Below the pieces are notes generated by a model that was not told the DNA's origin, did no database searches, and saw nothing but the letters and a program-made list of their open reading frames with translations. A stretch of 64,000 nucleotides of DNA, from positions 1 through 64,000 of the forward strand of contig NZ_JAKQYM010000003.1 of the NCBI RefSeq assembly GCF_022662535.1, in the 5' to 3' direction. The stretch comes from Polaribacter marinus (GTDB taxonomy: Bacteria; Bacteroidota; Bacteroidia; Flavobacteriales; Flavobacteriaceae). Position numbers and translations under genes: made by a program. This document shows, in pieces, positions 17,072-26,873 of this stretch (positions within the stretch are counted from its first letter, which is position 1; every line of letters starts with the position of its first letter).

Positions 17072-19350
17072 TGGCAACAAAGAAAAAAACAACGGGTTTT
17101 AAAAAATATATCAAATGGTTTTGGGGAATCGTTTTAGGAGGATTTTCCTTACTAATATTACTGTTTTTGTTTGCTTCTTGGGGTTTTTTAGGAGCTTTGC
17201 CAACTTTTGAAGAATTAGAAAACCCTGAAACTAATTTAGCAACGGAAGTTATTTCTATTGATGGAAAAACAATAGGGAAATATGCTACAGAAAATAGAAC
17301 ACCAATTAATTACAAAGACTTGCCGCAGAATATTGTAGAGGCTTTAGTGGCAACAGAAGACGAACGTTTTTACGAACATTCTGGAATTGATTTTAGAGGA
17401 ACTGCAAGAGCGGTGTTAAAACCAGGAAGTGGTGGTGCAAGTACCATTACACAGCAATTGGCAAGAATGTTGTTTACGGGTAAAAAATCTAGAAATAAAG
17501 TAAAAAGAGTTCTTCAGAAAGTTAAAGAGTGGGTTGTTGCTACAAAATTAGAAAGACAATATACCAAACAGGAAATTTTAACCATGTATTTAAATAAATA
17601 CGATTTCTTAAATCAAGCTGTTGGTATTCGTTCTGCAGCCCGTATTTATTTTGGAAAAGAACCCAAAGAATTAAAGGTTGAAGAATCTGCAATGTTGGTA
17701 GGTATGCTAAAAAATTCATCTTATTTTAATCCATTAAGAAGAGCTGAATTAGTAAAACAACGAAGAAATGTTGTCTTAAAACAAATGAATCGTAGTCAAT
17801 TTATTTCTTTAAAAGAAAAGGATTCTTTACAACAATTAGATTTAGGTTTAGATGTTCATAAAGAAAGCCATAGTGATGGTTATGCAACTTATTTTAGAAC
17901 TTATTTACAAAAATATTTAAGAAAATGGGTGCAAGAAAACCCAAAACCAAACGGAGAAGAATATGATATTTTTAGAGATGGGTTAAAAATTTATGTAACC
18001 ATAGATTCTAGAATGCAGCAATATGCAGAAGAAGCGATAAAAGAACATATAGCAAATTTACAATCTTACTTTTTCAAAGAACAAAAAAGAAACAAAACAG
18101 CTCCTTTTTATGATCTTGAAAAAGATCAAATTAAAGGAATCTTAGAACGCGCAAAAAAGAATTCAGAAAGGTACAAACGTTTAAAAATCTCAGGAAAATC
18201 ATCTAAAGAAATTGATAAAATTTTTAATACTAAAACCAAGATGAAAGTGTTTTCTTGGAAAGGTGATGTAGATACAATTATGTCACCAAGTGATTCTATT
18301 AGATATTATAAATATTTTTTACGATCTGGTTTGGTCTCTATAGAACCACAAACAGGTCATATAAAAGCTTGGGTTGGAGGAATAAATAATAAACATTTTA
18401 AATATGATGCTGTTGCACAACAAAAAAGACAAGTAGGTTCTACCTTTAAGCCTTTTGTTTATGCTACCGCAATAAATCAATTAAAAATGTCTCCTTGTGA
18501 TGAATTTCCGAATACACTATATACCATTCCTAAAGGAAAATATGGAATTCCAGAAGCTTGGACACCAGAAAATGCAAACCTTAAATACGGAGGTATGTTA
18601 ACTTTAAAAGATGGTTTAGCAGGCTCTGTAAACACAATGTCGGCTAGGTTAATAGATAAAGTAACGCCAGAAAATGTTGTTCGTTTAGCAAAATCTGCAG
18701 GAATAGAAAGTGATATGCAAGCAAATCCATCAATTGCCCTAGGTGCCGTAGAATTATCTTTATTAGAAATGGTTAGTGCATACTCTACGTTTGCAAATAA
18801 AGGTTTGCGTGTAAATCCAATGATTTTAACAAGAATAGAAGATAAAAACGGAACCGTTTTACAAGAATTTACACCAGAAACAAAAGAGGTTTTAAGCGAA
18901 GAATCTGCTTATGTTATTTTAGATTTATTAAAAGGAGTTACAGAATCTGGTTCTGGAGTAAGACTGCGTTCAACTTGGTCTTCTGGAGGAAAAGCCGTTA
19001 CAGGATTTCCTTATAAATTCACCAATCCTATTGCAGGTAAAACAGGAACTACTCAAAATCAATCTGATGGTTGGTTTATGGGGATTGTTCCAAATTTAGC
19101 AACAGGAGTTTGGACGGGAGGAGAAGATAGAGCAACACATTTTTCTGGAATTAGTTACGGACAAGGAGCAACAATGTCATTACCTTCATGGGCTTTATTT
19201 ATGAAAAAATGTTATGCAGATAAAACATTAAATATTAGCAGTGAAGATTTTGAAGAGCCAGAAAACTTATCCATAAATATAAAGTGTGATGAGAAATCGG
19301 ATACAGATGATAAAAAAGATGTAATTCCTGTAGATGATACAGACTTTTAA
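17071..19350 (+). CDS. Penicillin-binding protein 1A (class A PBP)
   Basis: A 759-residue bifunctional peptidoglycan synthase. The N-terminal transmembrane helix is at about 15-38. The GT51 domain has ATEDERFYEHSGID and GGASTITQQLARML. The transpeptidase domain has STFKPF (SxxK), SVN (SxN) and KTGTTQNQSDGW (KTG). The acidic tail (DEKSDTDDKKD) is common in Bacteroidetes PBP1A. It is the second class A PBP in the window and differs from PBP1C in lacking the C-terminal BiPBP_C domain. It is translationally coupled to gldH. Confidence 0.93.
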   Translation: MATKKKTTGFKKYIKWFWGIVLGGFSLLILLFLFASWGFLGALPTFEELENPETNLATEVISIDGKTIGKYATENRTPINYKDLPQNIVEALVATEDERFYEHSGIDFRGTARAVLKPGSGGASTITQQLARMLFTGKKSRNKVKRVLQKVKEWVVATKLERQYTKQEILTMYLNKYDFLNQAVGIRSAARIYFGKEPKELKVEESAMLVGMLKNSSYFNPLRRAELVKQRRNVVLKQMNRSQFISLKEKDSLQQLDLGLDVHKESHSDGYATYFRTYLQKYLRKWVQENPKPNGEEYDIFRDGLKIYVTIDSRMQQYAEEAIKEHIANLQSYFFKEQKRNKTAPFYDLEKDQIKGILERAKKNSERYKRLKISGKSSKEIDKIFNTKTKMKVFSWKGDVDTIMSPSDSIRYYKYFLRSGLVSIEPQTGHIKAWVGGINNKHFKYDAVAQQKRQVGSTFKPFVYATAINQLKMSPCDEFPNTLYTIPKGKYGIPEAWTPENANLKYGGMLTLKDGLAGSVNTMSARLIDKVTPENVVRLAKSAGIESDMQANPSIALGAVELSLLEMVSAYSTFANKGLRVNPMILTRIEDKNGTVLQEFTPETKEVLSEESAYVILDLLKGVTESGSGVRLRSTWSSGGKAVTGFPYKFTNPIAGKTGTTQNQSDGWFMGIVPNLATGVWTGGEDRATHFSGISYGQGATMSLPSWALFMKKCYADKTLNISSEDFEEPENLSINIKCDEKSDTDDKKDVIPVDDTDF

Positions 19351-19410
19351 GTTTTGAAGTAGAATATGTTTTTTTAGTAAATTTTAAAAGCAATAAATTA
19401 ACAATACAAA

Positions 19411-20112
19411 ATGATCAATAAAAAAGTAAATAATGTAGAAGAAGCTTTACAAGGTATTAAAAGCGGAATGACTTTTATGCTTGGTGGCTTTGGTTTATGC
19501 GGGATTCCAGAAAACGCAATTGCAGAATTAGTAAAACTAAATGTTAGAGAGCTAACTTGTATTTCTAATAATGCAGGTGTTGATGATTTTGGTTTAGGGT
19601 TATTACTTCAGAACAAACAAATAAAAAAAATGATTTCTTCTTATGTTGGCGAAAATGATGAGTTTGAACGGCAAATGTTATCGGGAGAGCTAGAAGTAGA
19701 ACTCACTCCACAAGGAACATTAGCAGAAAAATGTAGAGCAGCACAGGCAGGTTTCCCTGCTTTTTATACACCAGCAGGTTATGGAACCGAAGTTGCAGAA
19801 GGAAAAGAAACAAGAGAATTTGATGGAAAAATGTATGTTTTAGAACCGGCTTTTAAAGCAGATTTTGCTTTTGTAAAGGCATGGAAAGGAGATGCAGCAG
19901 GAAACTTAATTTTTAAAGGAACAGCAAGAAATTTTAATCCAAATATGTGTGGAGCTGCAACAATTACAGTTGCAGAGGTAGAAGAATTGGTTCCTGTTGG
20001 TCAGTTAGACCCAAACAATGTTCATATCCCAGGAATATTTGTACAACGTATTTTTCAAGGAAAAAATTACGAGAAAAGAATTGAACAACGAACAGTAAGA
20101 CAAAGAAGCTAA
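19411..20112 (+). CDS. scoA: 3-oxoacid CoA-transferase subunit A
   Basis: A 233-residue alpha subunit of succinyl-CoA:3-ketoacid CoA-transferase, with the glycine-rich [11 protein letters not shown] motif (25-35), [12 protein letters not shown] and the conserved [15 protein letters not shown] segment. The enzyme moves CoA from succinyl-CoA to acetoacetate in ketone-body and butanoate use. It is followed after two bases by the beta subunit. Confidence 0.93.
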   Translation: MINKKVNNVEEALQGIKSGMTFMLGGFGLCGIPENAIAELVKLNVRELTCISNNAGVDDFGLGLLLQNKQIKKMISSYVGENDEFERQMLSGELEVELTPQGTLAEKCRAAQAGFPAFYTPAGYGTEVAEGKETREFDGKMYVLEPAFKADFAFVKAWKGDAAGNLIFKGTARNFNPNMCGAATITVAEVEELVPVGQLDPNNVHIPGIFVQRIFQGKNYEKRIEQRTVRQRS

Positions 20113-20114
20113 TT

Positions 20115-20768
20115 ATGTTAGATAAAAACGGAATAGCGAAAAGAATCGCACAAGAAGTTCAGGATGGCTTCTACGTAAACTTAGGAATTGGAATTCCAAC
20201 TTTGGTTGCTAATTATGTTAGAGATGATATTGAAGTTGAGTTTCAATCTGAAAATGGAGTTTTAGGAATGGGACCTTTTCCTTTTGAAGGAGAAGAAGAT
20301 GCAGATATTATCAATGCAGGAAAACAAACTATTACCACAATGCCAGGAGCAAGTTTTTTTGATTCTTCAATGAGTTTTGCTATGATTCGCGGTAAACATG
20401 TCCATTTAACGATTTTAGGAGCCATGGAAGTGGCAGAAAATGGAGATATTGCCAATTGGAAAATTCCAGGAAAAATGGTGAAAGGAATGGGTGGAGCAAT
20501 GGATTTGGTGGCTTCTGCAGAAAACATTATTGTAGCAATGATGCACACCAACAAACGAGGTGAATCTAAAATATTAAAAAAATGCTCTTTACCTTTAACA
20601 GGTGTTGGTTGTGTTACAAAAGTGGTTACCAACTTAGCGGTTTTAGAAGTAAAAAATAATCAGTTTTATTTATTAGAAAGAGCTCCAGGAGTTTCTGTTG
20701 AAGAAATTCAAAATGCAACAGAAGGAACTTTGATTGTTGATGGAGAAATTCCAGAAATGATTTTATAA
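20115..20768 (+). CDS. scoB: 3-oxoacid CoA-transferase subunit B
   Basis: A 217-residue beta subunit with the catalytic-glutamate motif SENGVLGMGP (about 50-59) and the GIGIPTLVANY segment. Together with subunit A it forms the complete enzyme. Two bases separate the subunit genes. The small membrane-protein gene follows after one base, so transcription probably continues. Confidence 0.93.
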   Translation: MLDKNGIAKRIAQEVQDGFYVNLGIGIPTLVANYVRDDIEVEFQSENGVLGMGPFPFEGEEDADIINAGKQTITTMPGASFFDSSMSFAMIRGKHVHLTILGAMEVAENGDIANWKIPGKMVKGMGGAMDLVASAENIIVAMMHTNKRGESKILKKCSLPLTGVGCVTKVVTNLAVLEVKNNQFYLLERAPGVSVEEIQNATEGTLIVDGEIPEMIL

Positions 20769-20769
20769 A

Positions 20770-21000
20770 ATGAATCTCTTTAAAAAAATATATTGGATAA
20801 TTTTTCCTGTTTTATGTGTTGTTTTTATTTTAATTTTAGATAAAATTTTTAAAATTGAACATAGTTGGATACAGACTTTAGTAGGAATTTCTTTAGCTTA
20901 TATTTTATCTCCCAAAGTAAAAGTAGTAGGCAAACAAAATGGAGAAGAAGAGCAAATTAAATGGCTTTTTTTTAAAAAAGTGATTGATAAAGAAATGTGA
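20770..21000 (+). CDS. Small hypothetical membrane protein (76 aa)
   Basis: A 76-residue protein with two hydrophobic segments (about 8-24 and 33-48) and a charged C-terminus (GKQNGEEEQIKWLFFKK). It starts one base after scoB and precedes xth by 45 bases, so it is likely part of that transcript. I do not recognise a family. Confidence 0.65.
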   Translation: MNLFKKIYWIIFPVLCVVFILILDKIFKIEHSWIQTLVGISLAYILSPKVKVVGKQNGEEEQIKWLFFKKVIDKEM

Positions 21001-21045
21001 TAAAAGAGTGTTTTTTCCTTTTTTAAGGAAAGTTAAAAAAATGAA

Positions 21046-21807
21046 ATGAAAATAATATCATATAACGTAAACGGAATTAGGGCTGCTTTAAAAAAAGGTT
21101 TTTTAGATTGGTTACAAGTTGCAAAACCAGATGTGATTTGTATACAAGAAACAAAGGCACACAAAGAACAATTAGATCTTATTGATTTTGAAAATGCAGG
21201 TTATCCATATCATTATTGGTTTTCTGCACAAAAAAAAGGGTATTCTTCTGTGGCAATACTTTGTAAAGAAAAACCCAATCATATAGAATATGGAACAGGC
21301 ATAGAATCAATGGATTTTGAAGGGAGAAACCTACGTGTAGATTATGATAATGTTTCTATAATGAGTTTGTATTTGCCTTCGGGAACAAATTCAGAAAGAT
21401 TAGATTTTAAGTTTACTTATATGGATCAATTTCAAGAATACATCAATAATCTAAAACAAGAAATTCCAAATTTAGTAATCTGTGGAGATTATAATATTTG
21501 TCATGAAGAAATTGACATCCACAATCCAAAAATGAAAGGAGTTTCAGGCTTTTTACCTGAAGAAAGAACTTGGATTGGAGAGTTTATAAATAACGGTTTC
21601 ATAGATAGTTTTCGTTTTTTAAATCCAGAAAAGCAAGAATATTCTTGGTGGAGTTATAGAGCAAATTCTAGAGCGAATAATAAAGGTTGGCGATTGGACT
21701 ATGCAATGGTTTCAGAACCGTTAAAAGAAAAGATTTCTAGAGCATATATTTTGTCAGAAGCCAAACATTCAGACCATTGTCCAATAGCTTTAGAATTAGA
21801 TATCTAG
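21046..21807 (+). CDS. xth: Exodeoxyribonuclease III / AP endonuclease
   Basis: A 253-residue enzyme of the endonuclease/exonuclease/phosphatase family that cleaves at abasic sites in base-excision repair. Visible motifs are SYNVNGIRAALKKG (metal/active-site Asn), CIQETKAH (catalytic Glu), CGDYNICHEEID (Asp/Asn), WRLDYAMVSE and SDHCPIALEL (catalytic Asp-His). The length is full. A lytic transglycosylase gene begins six bases downstream. Confidence 0.94.
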   Translation: MKIISYNVNGIRAALKKGFLDWLQVAKPDVICIQETKAHKEQLDLIDFENAGYPYHYWFSAQKKGYSSVAILCKEKPNHIEYGTGIESMDFEGRNLRVDYDNVSIMSLYLPSGTNSERLDFKFTYMDQFQEYINNLKQEIPNLVICGDYNICHEEIDIHNPKMKGVSGFLPEERTWIGEFINNGFIDSFRFLNPEKQEYSWWSYRANSRANNKGWRLDYAMVSEPLKEKISRAYILSEAKHSDHCPIALELDI

Positions 21808-21813
21808 TGTTTT

Positions 21814-23121
21814 ATGAATAAATTATTGTTCTTTTTTTTTATTAGTTTTTCGGTTTTTTCGCAAGAGAAAAAAGATAGTATTGTCAACTTTAAAACAGAC
21901 AGCCTATCTGTGGTTAAAGACACCATAAAAAATTTGGTTAAACCGGCTTTGTTTTCTGATAAAGATTTAAAAACGATTGATAGTTTATTGGTTGATGAAA
22001 AGTTTAATTCATCATTAGTAGATACACTTATTTATGTTATTAATGATAAAGATATCATTGGTAATACAACAAGTATTTTAACAACAGATTTATTAAAAAC
22101 TAGGCTTTCTAATTTAAATAAAAAAACGCCTTTTAATTTAGCTTATAACCCAGCATTAGAAAAAGTAATTAATAGTTATTTACTGTATAGGAAAAAGTAT
22201 TACCCAGCATTAATGGCTAAGGCTAAATATTATTTTCCAATGTTTGAACAATATTTAGATCAATACGATATTCCATTAGAAATGAAATATTTAGCTATTG
22301 TAGAATCTGCGCTTAGGCCTAAAATAAAGTCTAGAGTTGGTGCAACAGGTTTATGGCAGTTTATGTACGGAACAGGAAAGCAGTTTGATTTAAAAGTAAG
22401 TTCATATGTAGATGAACGTCAAGACCCAGTAAAATCTACCATTGCCGCGTGTAAATACTTAAGCCAATTATTTACTATTTTTGGAGATTGGGATTTAGCT
22501 TTAGCAGCTTATAACTCTGGACCAGGAAATGTTAGAAAAGCAATAAAACGTTCTGGTGGATATAAAAATTACTGGAATATTAGACCCTATTTACCAAGAG
22601 AAACAGCTGGTTATGTTCCTGCGTTTTATGCAACAATGTATATTTTCGAATACGCAGAAGAACATAAAATTTACTCAGAACTCCCAAAGTTTTTTAACTT
22701 TCAAACAGATACAGTTCATGTAAAAAGAACGGTTAGTTTCGATCAAATTGCAGAGAAAATAAATCTCGATGAAGAAGTATTGGTCAATTTAAATCCTTCA
22801 TATAAGTTAGATATCATTCCATATCTAAAAGACAAAAATTACGCAATAAGATTGCCAAGTAGTAAAGTAGTAGAGTTTTTAGATAAAGAAAAAGAAATTT
22901 ATACTTTGGCCGATGAAGATGATGCAAAAAGAGAGAAGCCTCTACCTAAGTATTTTGAAATGGATAAACGTATTCGTTATAAAGTAAAAAGTGGAGATTA
23001 CTTAGGCAAAATCGCAAAAAAATTTGGTATAAGAATTAGTGAAATTAAACGTTGGAACAGATTGAAAAACAGTCGTTTAAAAATAGGGCAAAAGTTATAT
23101 ATTTTCCCAAAAAGATTATAG
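21814..23121 (+). CDS. Lytic transglycosylase (SLT domain) with C-terminal LysM
   Basis: A 435-residue exported enzyme. A signal peptide (MNKLLFFFFISFSVFSQ) precedes about 100 residues of linker. The goose-lysozyme-like SLT domain follows, with catalytic Glu in LAIVESALRPKIKSRVGATG and AAYNSGPGNVRKA. The LysM repeat at the C-terminus is YKVKSGDYLGKIAKKFGI, binding peptidoglycan. The layout is MltD-like with one LysM in place of two or more. It cleaves peptidoglycan glycan strands, releasing anhydro-muropeptides. Confidence 0.92.
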   Translation: MNKLLFFFFISFSVFSQEKKDSIVNFKTDSLSVVKDTIKNLVKPALFSDKDLKTIDSLLVDEKFNSSLVDTLIYVINDKDIIGNTTSILTTDLLKTRLSNLNKKTPFNLAYNPALEKVINSYLLYRKKYYPALMAKAKYYFPMFEQYLDQYDIPLEMKYLAIVESALRPKIKSRVGATGLWQFMYGTGKQFDLKVSSYVDERQDPVKSTIAACKYLSQLFTIFGDWDLALAAYNSGPGNVRKAIKRSGGYKNYWNIRPYLPRETAGYVPAFYATMYIFEYAEEHKIYSELPKFFNFQTDTVHVKRTVSFDQIAEKINLDEEVLVNLNPSYKLDIIPYLKDKNYAIRLPSSKVVEFLDKEKEIYTLADEDDAKREKPLPKYFEMDKRIRYKVKSGDYLGKIAKKFGIRISEIKRWNRLKNSRLKIGQKLYIFPKRL

Positions 23122-23277
23122 TTCTTTTAGGTTTAAGTTAAAATAAAACATTTGTTTTTACACACTCCTAAATAAATAAAATGTTTCTAACCGTAATATT
23201 AAAAATTGGAACAATATTTGTTGAGTTAATAATTTAAAACCAAAAACCAAACTTAAAATTTTCAAAAGCAAATCATC

Positions 23278-24261
23278 ATGAAAAAAATATTCTCTCTTTT
23301 ACTTTTATCTATTATCTTAATTTCTTGTGTAGGTAATGATAAATTTGTTTTAAAATCATCTATAGGTAAAATAAATAAAGTAATGGTTGTTACTAAAGCC
23401 AGTAACTGGACAGGAGATATTGGTACAGAAATCCGTAATTCTTTTGGAGAATTAATGGTGGGTTTACCACAACCAGAACCTGTTTTGTCGGTATCACAAG
23501 TTGCTCCTAATGGATTTAGTTCTATGATGAAAGCAGCAAGAAATATTATGATTGTTACAGAAGGTGAAACAGAAAATTTTTCTGTAAAATATAATGTTTA
23601 TGCACAACCACAAACAATTGTATATGTGCAAGCAAAAGACGATGCCAGTTTAGTTAAATTACTTAAAGAAAAGGAAAAAGAAATTATTGATATTTTTATT
23701 GCTTCTGATATAAAATTTACTCAAAATATTTTTAAAAAAACAGCATTAGATGTTACTAAGTTTAAAACATTAAACAATTTAGGTGTTTCATTTATAATAC
23801 CAGATAGCTATAACCTTGTAGACGATACAGGTGATTTTTTATGGCTACGTAAACATTTATTAAGTGGAATTGCAAAAACAGGAAGTTGTAATATTTTAGT
23901 CTATTCGATCCCTTTAAATGATGAAAGTAAAATTCAAGAGAACATTGTTGCAGTTAGAGATAGTATAGGTAAAAAGCATATACCAGGAACTGATGCGGAA
24001 ACAATGCATATGATTACAGAAGAAGCTTATACTCCTTTTACTTTTGATGCAGTTATAGATGGAAAAAAAGCTTATGAAACCCGTGGAAAATGGGAGGTTA
24101 AAAATGATTTTATGGCAGGCCCATTTTTAAACTATTCTGTTATAGATAAAAAGAACAATAGATTAATTGTTGTAGAAGGGTTTACCTACGCACCTTCTGT
24201 AAATAAAAGAGCTTTTGTATTTGAATTAGAGGCTATAGCAAAATCTATGAAAGTTAAATAA
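23278..24261 (+). CDS. DUF4837 family lipoprotein
   Basis: A 327-residue protein with a lipoprotein signal (SIILISCVGN, Cys17). The conserved body begins SSIGKINKVMVVTKASNWTGDIG and contains LGVSFIIPDSYNLV and FTFDAVIDGKKAYETRGKWEV-like segments. This matches DUF4837, common in Bacteroidetes and of unknown function. The 156 bases upstream contain AATATTTG (23213-23220), a possible -7 box. A strong terminator follows. Confidence 0.85.
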   Translation: MKKIFSLLLLSIILISCVGNDKFVLKSSIGKINKVMVVTKASNWTGDIGTEIRNSFGELMVGLPQPEPVLSVSQVAPNGFSSMMKAARNIMIVTEGETENFSVKYNVYAQPQTIVYVQAKDDASLVKLLKEKEKEIIDIFIASDIKFTQNIFKKTALDVTKFKTLNNLGVSFIIPDSYNLVDDTGDFLWLRKHLLSGIAKTGSCNILVYSIPLNDESKIQENIVAVRDSIGKKHIPGTDAETMHMITEEAYTPFTFDAVIDGKKAYETRGKWEVKNDFMAGPFLNYSVIDKKNNRLIVVEGFTYAPSVNKRAFVFELEAIAKSMKVK

Positions 24262-24285
24262 ATTACATTTATATAAATAAGGAGA

Positions 24286-24314
24286 GCCTAAAACAATTGT
24301 TTTAGGCTTTTTTA
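24286..24314 (+). terminator. Intrinsic terminator after the DUF4837 gene
   Basis: A perfect nine-base stem GCCTAAAAC / GTTTTAGGC (24286-24307) with loop AATT is followed by seven bases rich in T. Confidence 0.92.
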
Positions 24315-24342
24315 TTGTGTAAATAATTAAAAATCAAATTCT

Positions 24343-24350
24343 TATATTTG
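24343..24350 (+). promoter_or_regulatory. Candidate -7 box (TATATTTG) for the DUF1761 gene
   Basis: TATATTTG matches the Bacteroidetes -7 consensus TAnnTTTG and lies 25 bases before the ATG. A TTG inside it could be mistaken for a start codon. I see no good -33 TTG at the usual distance. Confidence 0.45.
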
Positions 24351-24374
24351 ATATCTAACCAAAAACTTTTTAGT

Positions 24375-24875
24375 ATGGAAATAAATTTTTTAGTTTTCTT
24401 TTTATCTGCTTTAGTGCCTTTAGTTATAGGTTTTTTCTGGTATGGCCCTTTATTTGGAAAAGCATGGATGAAAGAAATGGGTTTCACCAAAGAATCTTTA
24501 TCAGGGCAAAACATGTTAGTAACATTTATTCTATGTTACATTTTTAGTTTGTTTATAGCTCTCTTTTTATTACCAGAAACAATACATCAAATGGGTGTGT
24601 TTTCTGTATTATCAAATGAAACTGGTTTTGCAGAACAAACAGGAGGTGCTTTTACTTATTTTCAAGATTTTTTAGCAAATTATGGAGATAGGTTTAGAAC
24701 ATTTAAACACGGTGCTTTTCATGGTGTTTTATCAGGAATCTTTTTAGTATTACCTGTCCTATCTATTATTGCAATGTTTGAAAGAAAAAGCGTGAAATAT
24801 GTTGCAATTAATACTGGCTATTGGGTTGTAGTTTTAGCTATTATGGGAGGTTTAATTTGTCAATATGGAATGTAG
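24375..24875 (+). CDS. DUF1761 domain-containing membrane protein
   Basis: A 166-residue protein with four hydrophobic segments. The N-terminal signature VIGFFWYGPLFGKAWMKEMG and the C-terminal NTGYWVVVLAIMGG fit DUF1761, a small membrane family of unknown function. The start is ATG 24375. A longer frame beginning at TTG 24348 would begin inside the promoter box. It is transcribed alone, between two terminators. Confidence 0.85.
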   Translation: MEINFLVFFLSALVPLVIGFFWYGPLFGKAWMKEMGFTKESLSGQNMLVTFILCYIFSLFIALFLLPETIHQMGVFSVLSNETGFAEQTGGAFTYFQDFLANYGDRFRTFKHGAFHGVLSGIFLVLPVLSIIAMFERKSVKYVAINTGYWVVVLAIMGGLICQYGM

Positions 24876-24893
24876 TTTCAATATAATACATAT

Positions 24894-24924
24894 AAAAAAA
24901 ACCTCGCTAATAGCGAGGTTTTTT
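24894..24924. terminator. Bidirectional intrinsic terminator
   Basis: The stem CCTCGC (24902-24907) / GCGAGG (24913-24918) with loop TAATA is flanked by an A tract and a T tract. It separates the convergent DUF1761 and trpS genes. Confidence 0.9.
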
Positions 24925-24936
24925 ATGAAAAATGGT

Positions 24937-25905
24937 TTAGTAACCTATTTTTTTTCTTACTCTAAGTAAAACATCTTTTGCTACAATTTTTGCTTTTTTA
25001 GCTCCAATTTCTAAAGCTTCATCTATCTCATGTTTGTTTTCCATAAAATGATTGTATCGTTCTCTAACTGTTAAAAACTTCTCAATAATCAATTCATACA
25101 AAGCTTGTTTTGCATGTCCGTAACCATAGTTTCCTGCTTCGTAGTTTGCTCTCATTTCTGCTATTTCTTGTTCTGAAGCTAATAATTTATACAAGCCAAA
25201 AACATTATCAGTATCTGGGTCTTTTGGTTCTTCTAATCCTTTGCTATCAGTTTTAATAGACATTATTTGTTTTCTTAACTTTTTATCTGATAAGAAAATA
25301 TTGATAATGTTATTTCTAGATTTACTCATTTTTTCACCATCAGTCCCAGGAACTAGTTTAGTTACTTCTTGTATTCCTGCTTTTGGAATAACTAATGTTT
25401 CTCCAACAATATTATTAAACCTACTAGCAACATCTCGAGTCATTTCTAAATGTTGTAGTTGGTCTTTTCCAACAGGTACTAATTCTGCATCATATAGTAA
25501 AATATCGGCCGCCATTAACATTGGGTAGGTAAATAAACCAGTATTTACATCTCCTAATCGATCTGCTTTATCTTTAAAACCATGAGCTAAGGTTAGTCTT
25601 TGGTATGGAAAAAAACAACTTAAATACCAAGTTAATTCTGTGGTTTCTGGAATGTCACTCTGTCTATAAAATAGCGTTCTTTTAATGTCTAAGCCACAAG
25701 CAAGCCAGGTAGCAGCAACACTATATGTGTTTTCTCTTAACAAATCACCATCTTTAATTTGTGTTAAAGAATGCATATCTGCAATAAATATAAAAGATTC
25801 ATTTTCTGGGCTATTTGCCATTTCTATTGCAGGCAAAATTGCTCCTAATAAATTCCCTAAATGTGGGGTTCCTGTGCTTTGTACTCCTGTTAAAATTCTA
25901 GACAT
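24937..25905 (-). CDS. trpS: Tryptophan--tRNA ligase
   Basis: A 322-residue class I aminoacyl-tRNA synthetase that charges tRNA-Trp. The HIGH-type motif TGTPHLGNLLGA is near the N-terminus and the KMSKS motif DGEKMSKSRNN is near 195. The length is normal. It is a single gene on the minus strand. The 197-base upstream region, shared with the divergent plsC-like gene, shows no T-box or leader peptide that I can support. Confidence 0.96.
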   Translation of the reverse strand: MSRILTGVQSTGTPHLGNLLGAILPAIEMANSPENESFIFIADMHSLTQIKDGDLLRENTYSVAATWLACGLDIKRTLFYRQSDIPETTELTWYLSCFFPYQRLTLAHGFKDKADRLGDVNTGLFTYPMLMAADILLYDAELVPVGKDQLQHLEMTRDVASRFNNIVGETLVIPKAGIQEVTKLVPGTDGEKMSKSRNNIINIFLSDKKLRKQIMSIKTDSKGLEEPKDPDTDNVFGLYKLLASEQEIAEMRANYEAGNYGYGHAKQALYELIIEKFLTVRERYNHFMENKHEIDEALEIGAKKAKIVAKDVLLRVRKKIGY

Positions 25906-26102
25906 TGATTAATTTAATTAAAATAAATAACTCAAATGAGAGCTCTTAATTCTTTAATGAGGACAAAAATAAGGTTTTGTTTAAGAAAACCAATCAAACA
26001 AAAGAATATTACTACTTTTGTTTACTTTTTTAGATTAGCTATTTTAGCTATATTTTTTAAATAGTAGATAATTAAATTGGTGATTTTACGTTTATTAATC
26101 CT

Positions 26103-26873
26103 GTGAAGTATATAAAAATTCCTTTTTTATTAGTTTGGCGATTCTGGTTTTACATTTTAATGCTTGTAAGCATTTTATTATTATCTCCTATTTTATTGAT
26201 TTTTACTTTTAAGGAAGATCATTATCATCTGTTTTGGAAAGTGGCTAGAATTTTAGCCAAAGTTTTAATTTACGGAATGGGATTTCGATTAAATGTTCAA
26301 TTAGATGAGGAAATAGATCCGAGTAAAAGTTATATGTTTTGTCCCAATCACGCATCTTTAATGGATCCTTTTGTCTTGATTGCTTTGAGTAAAAACCCTA
26401 TAGTTTTTGTGGGTAAAAAAGAGCTAGTAAAAATACCTGTTTTTGGGTTTTTCTATAAGCGTGTAGTTATTATGGTAGATAGAAATAGCTTAAAAAGTAG
26501 GAAGAGAGTTTTTAAAATGGCAAAAAAAAGGTTGCAAAATGGTGTAAGTATGGCTATTTTTCCAGAAGGCTTGGTACCTACTGAAGATGTAGTATTGGCT
26601 CCGTTTAAAAAAGGAGCATTTAGTTTGGCTATAGAATTTGATATTCCTATCGTTCCACAAGTTTATTATGATTGTAAACGGTTTTTTTCTTGGGATTTTC
26701 TAAAAGGAAGACCCGGTGTATTTAGAGTACATCAACATCGTTTTATTTCTACAAAAGACTTAACACAGAATGATATAGAGGGCTTAAAAGATAAAACGTT
26801 TGAAATTATGTACAATTCTTTATTAAATGACGAAAAGTATATGAAAGATACAAATAGATTAAGTAATGAGTGA
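26103..26873 (+). CDS. plsC: 1-acyl-sn-glycerol-3-phosphate acyltransferase
   Basis: A 256-residue membrane-associated acyltransferase that makes phosphatidic acid. An N-terminal hydrophobic region (5-36) precedes the catalytic NHASLMDPF (HX4D) motif, and the glycerol-phosphate-binding FPEGLVP motif follows. The start is GTG at 26103. The 3' end overlaps the haemolysin-III-like gene by eight bases. Related acyltransferases act on lysophospholipids or ornithine lipids, so the acceptor is likely but not certain. Confidence 0.88.
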   Translation: MKYIKIPFLLVWRFWFYILMLVSILLLSPILLIFTFKEDHYHLFWKVARILAKVLIYGMGFRLNVQLDEEIDPSKSYMFCPNHASLMDPFVLIALSKNPIVFVGKKELVKIPVFGFFYKRVVIMVDRNSLKSRKRVFKMAKKRLQNGVSMAIFPEGLVPTEDVVLAPFKKGAFSLAIEFDIPIVPQVYYDCKRFFSWDFLKGRPGVFRVHQHRFISTKDLTQNDIEGLKDKTFEIMYNSLLNDEKYMKDTNRLSNE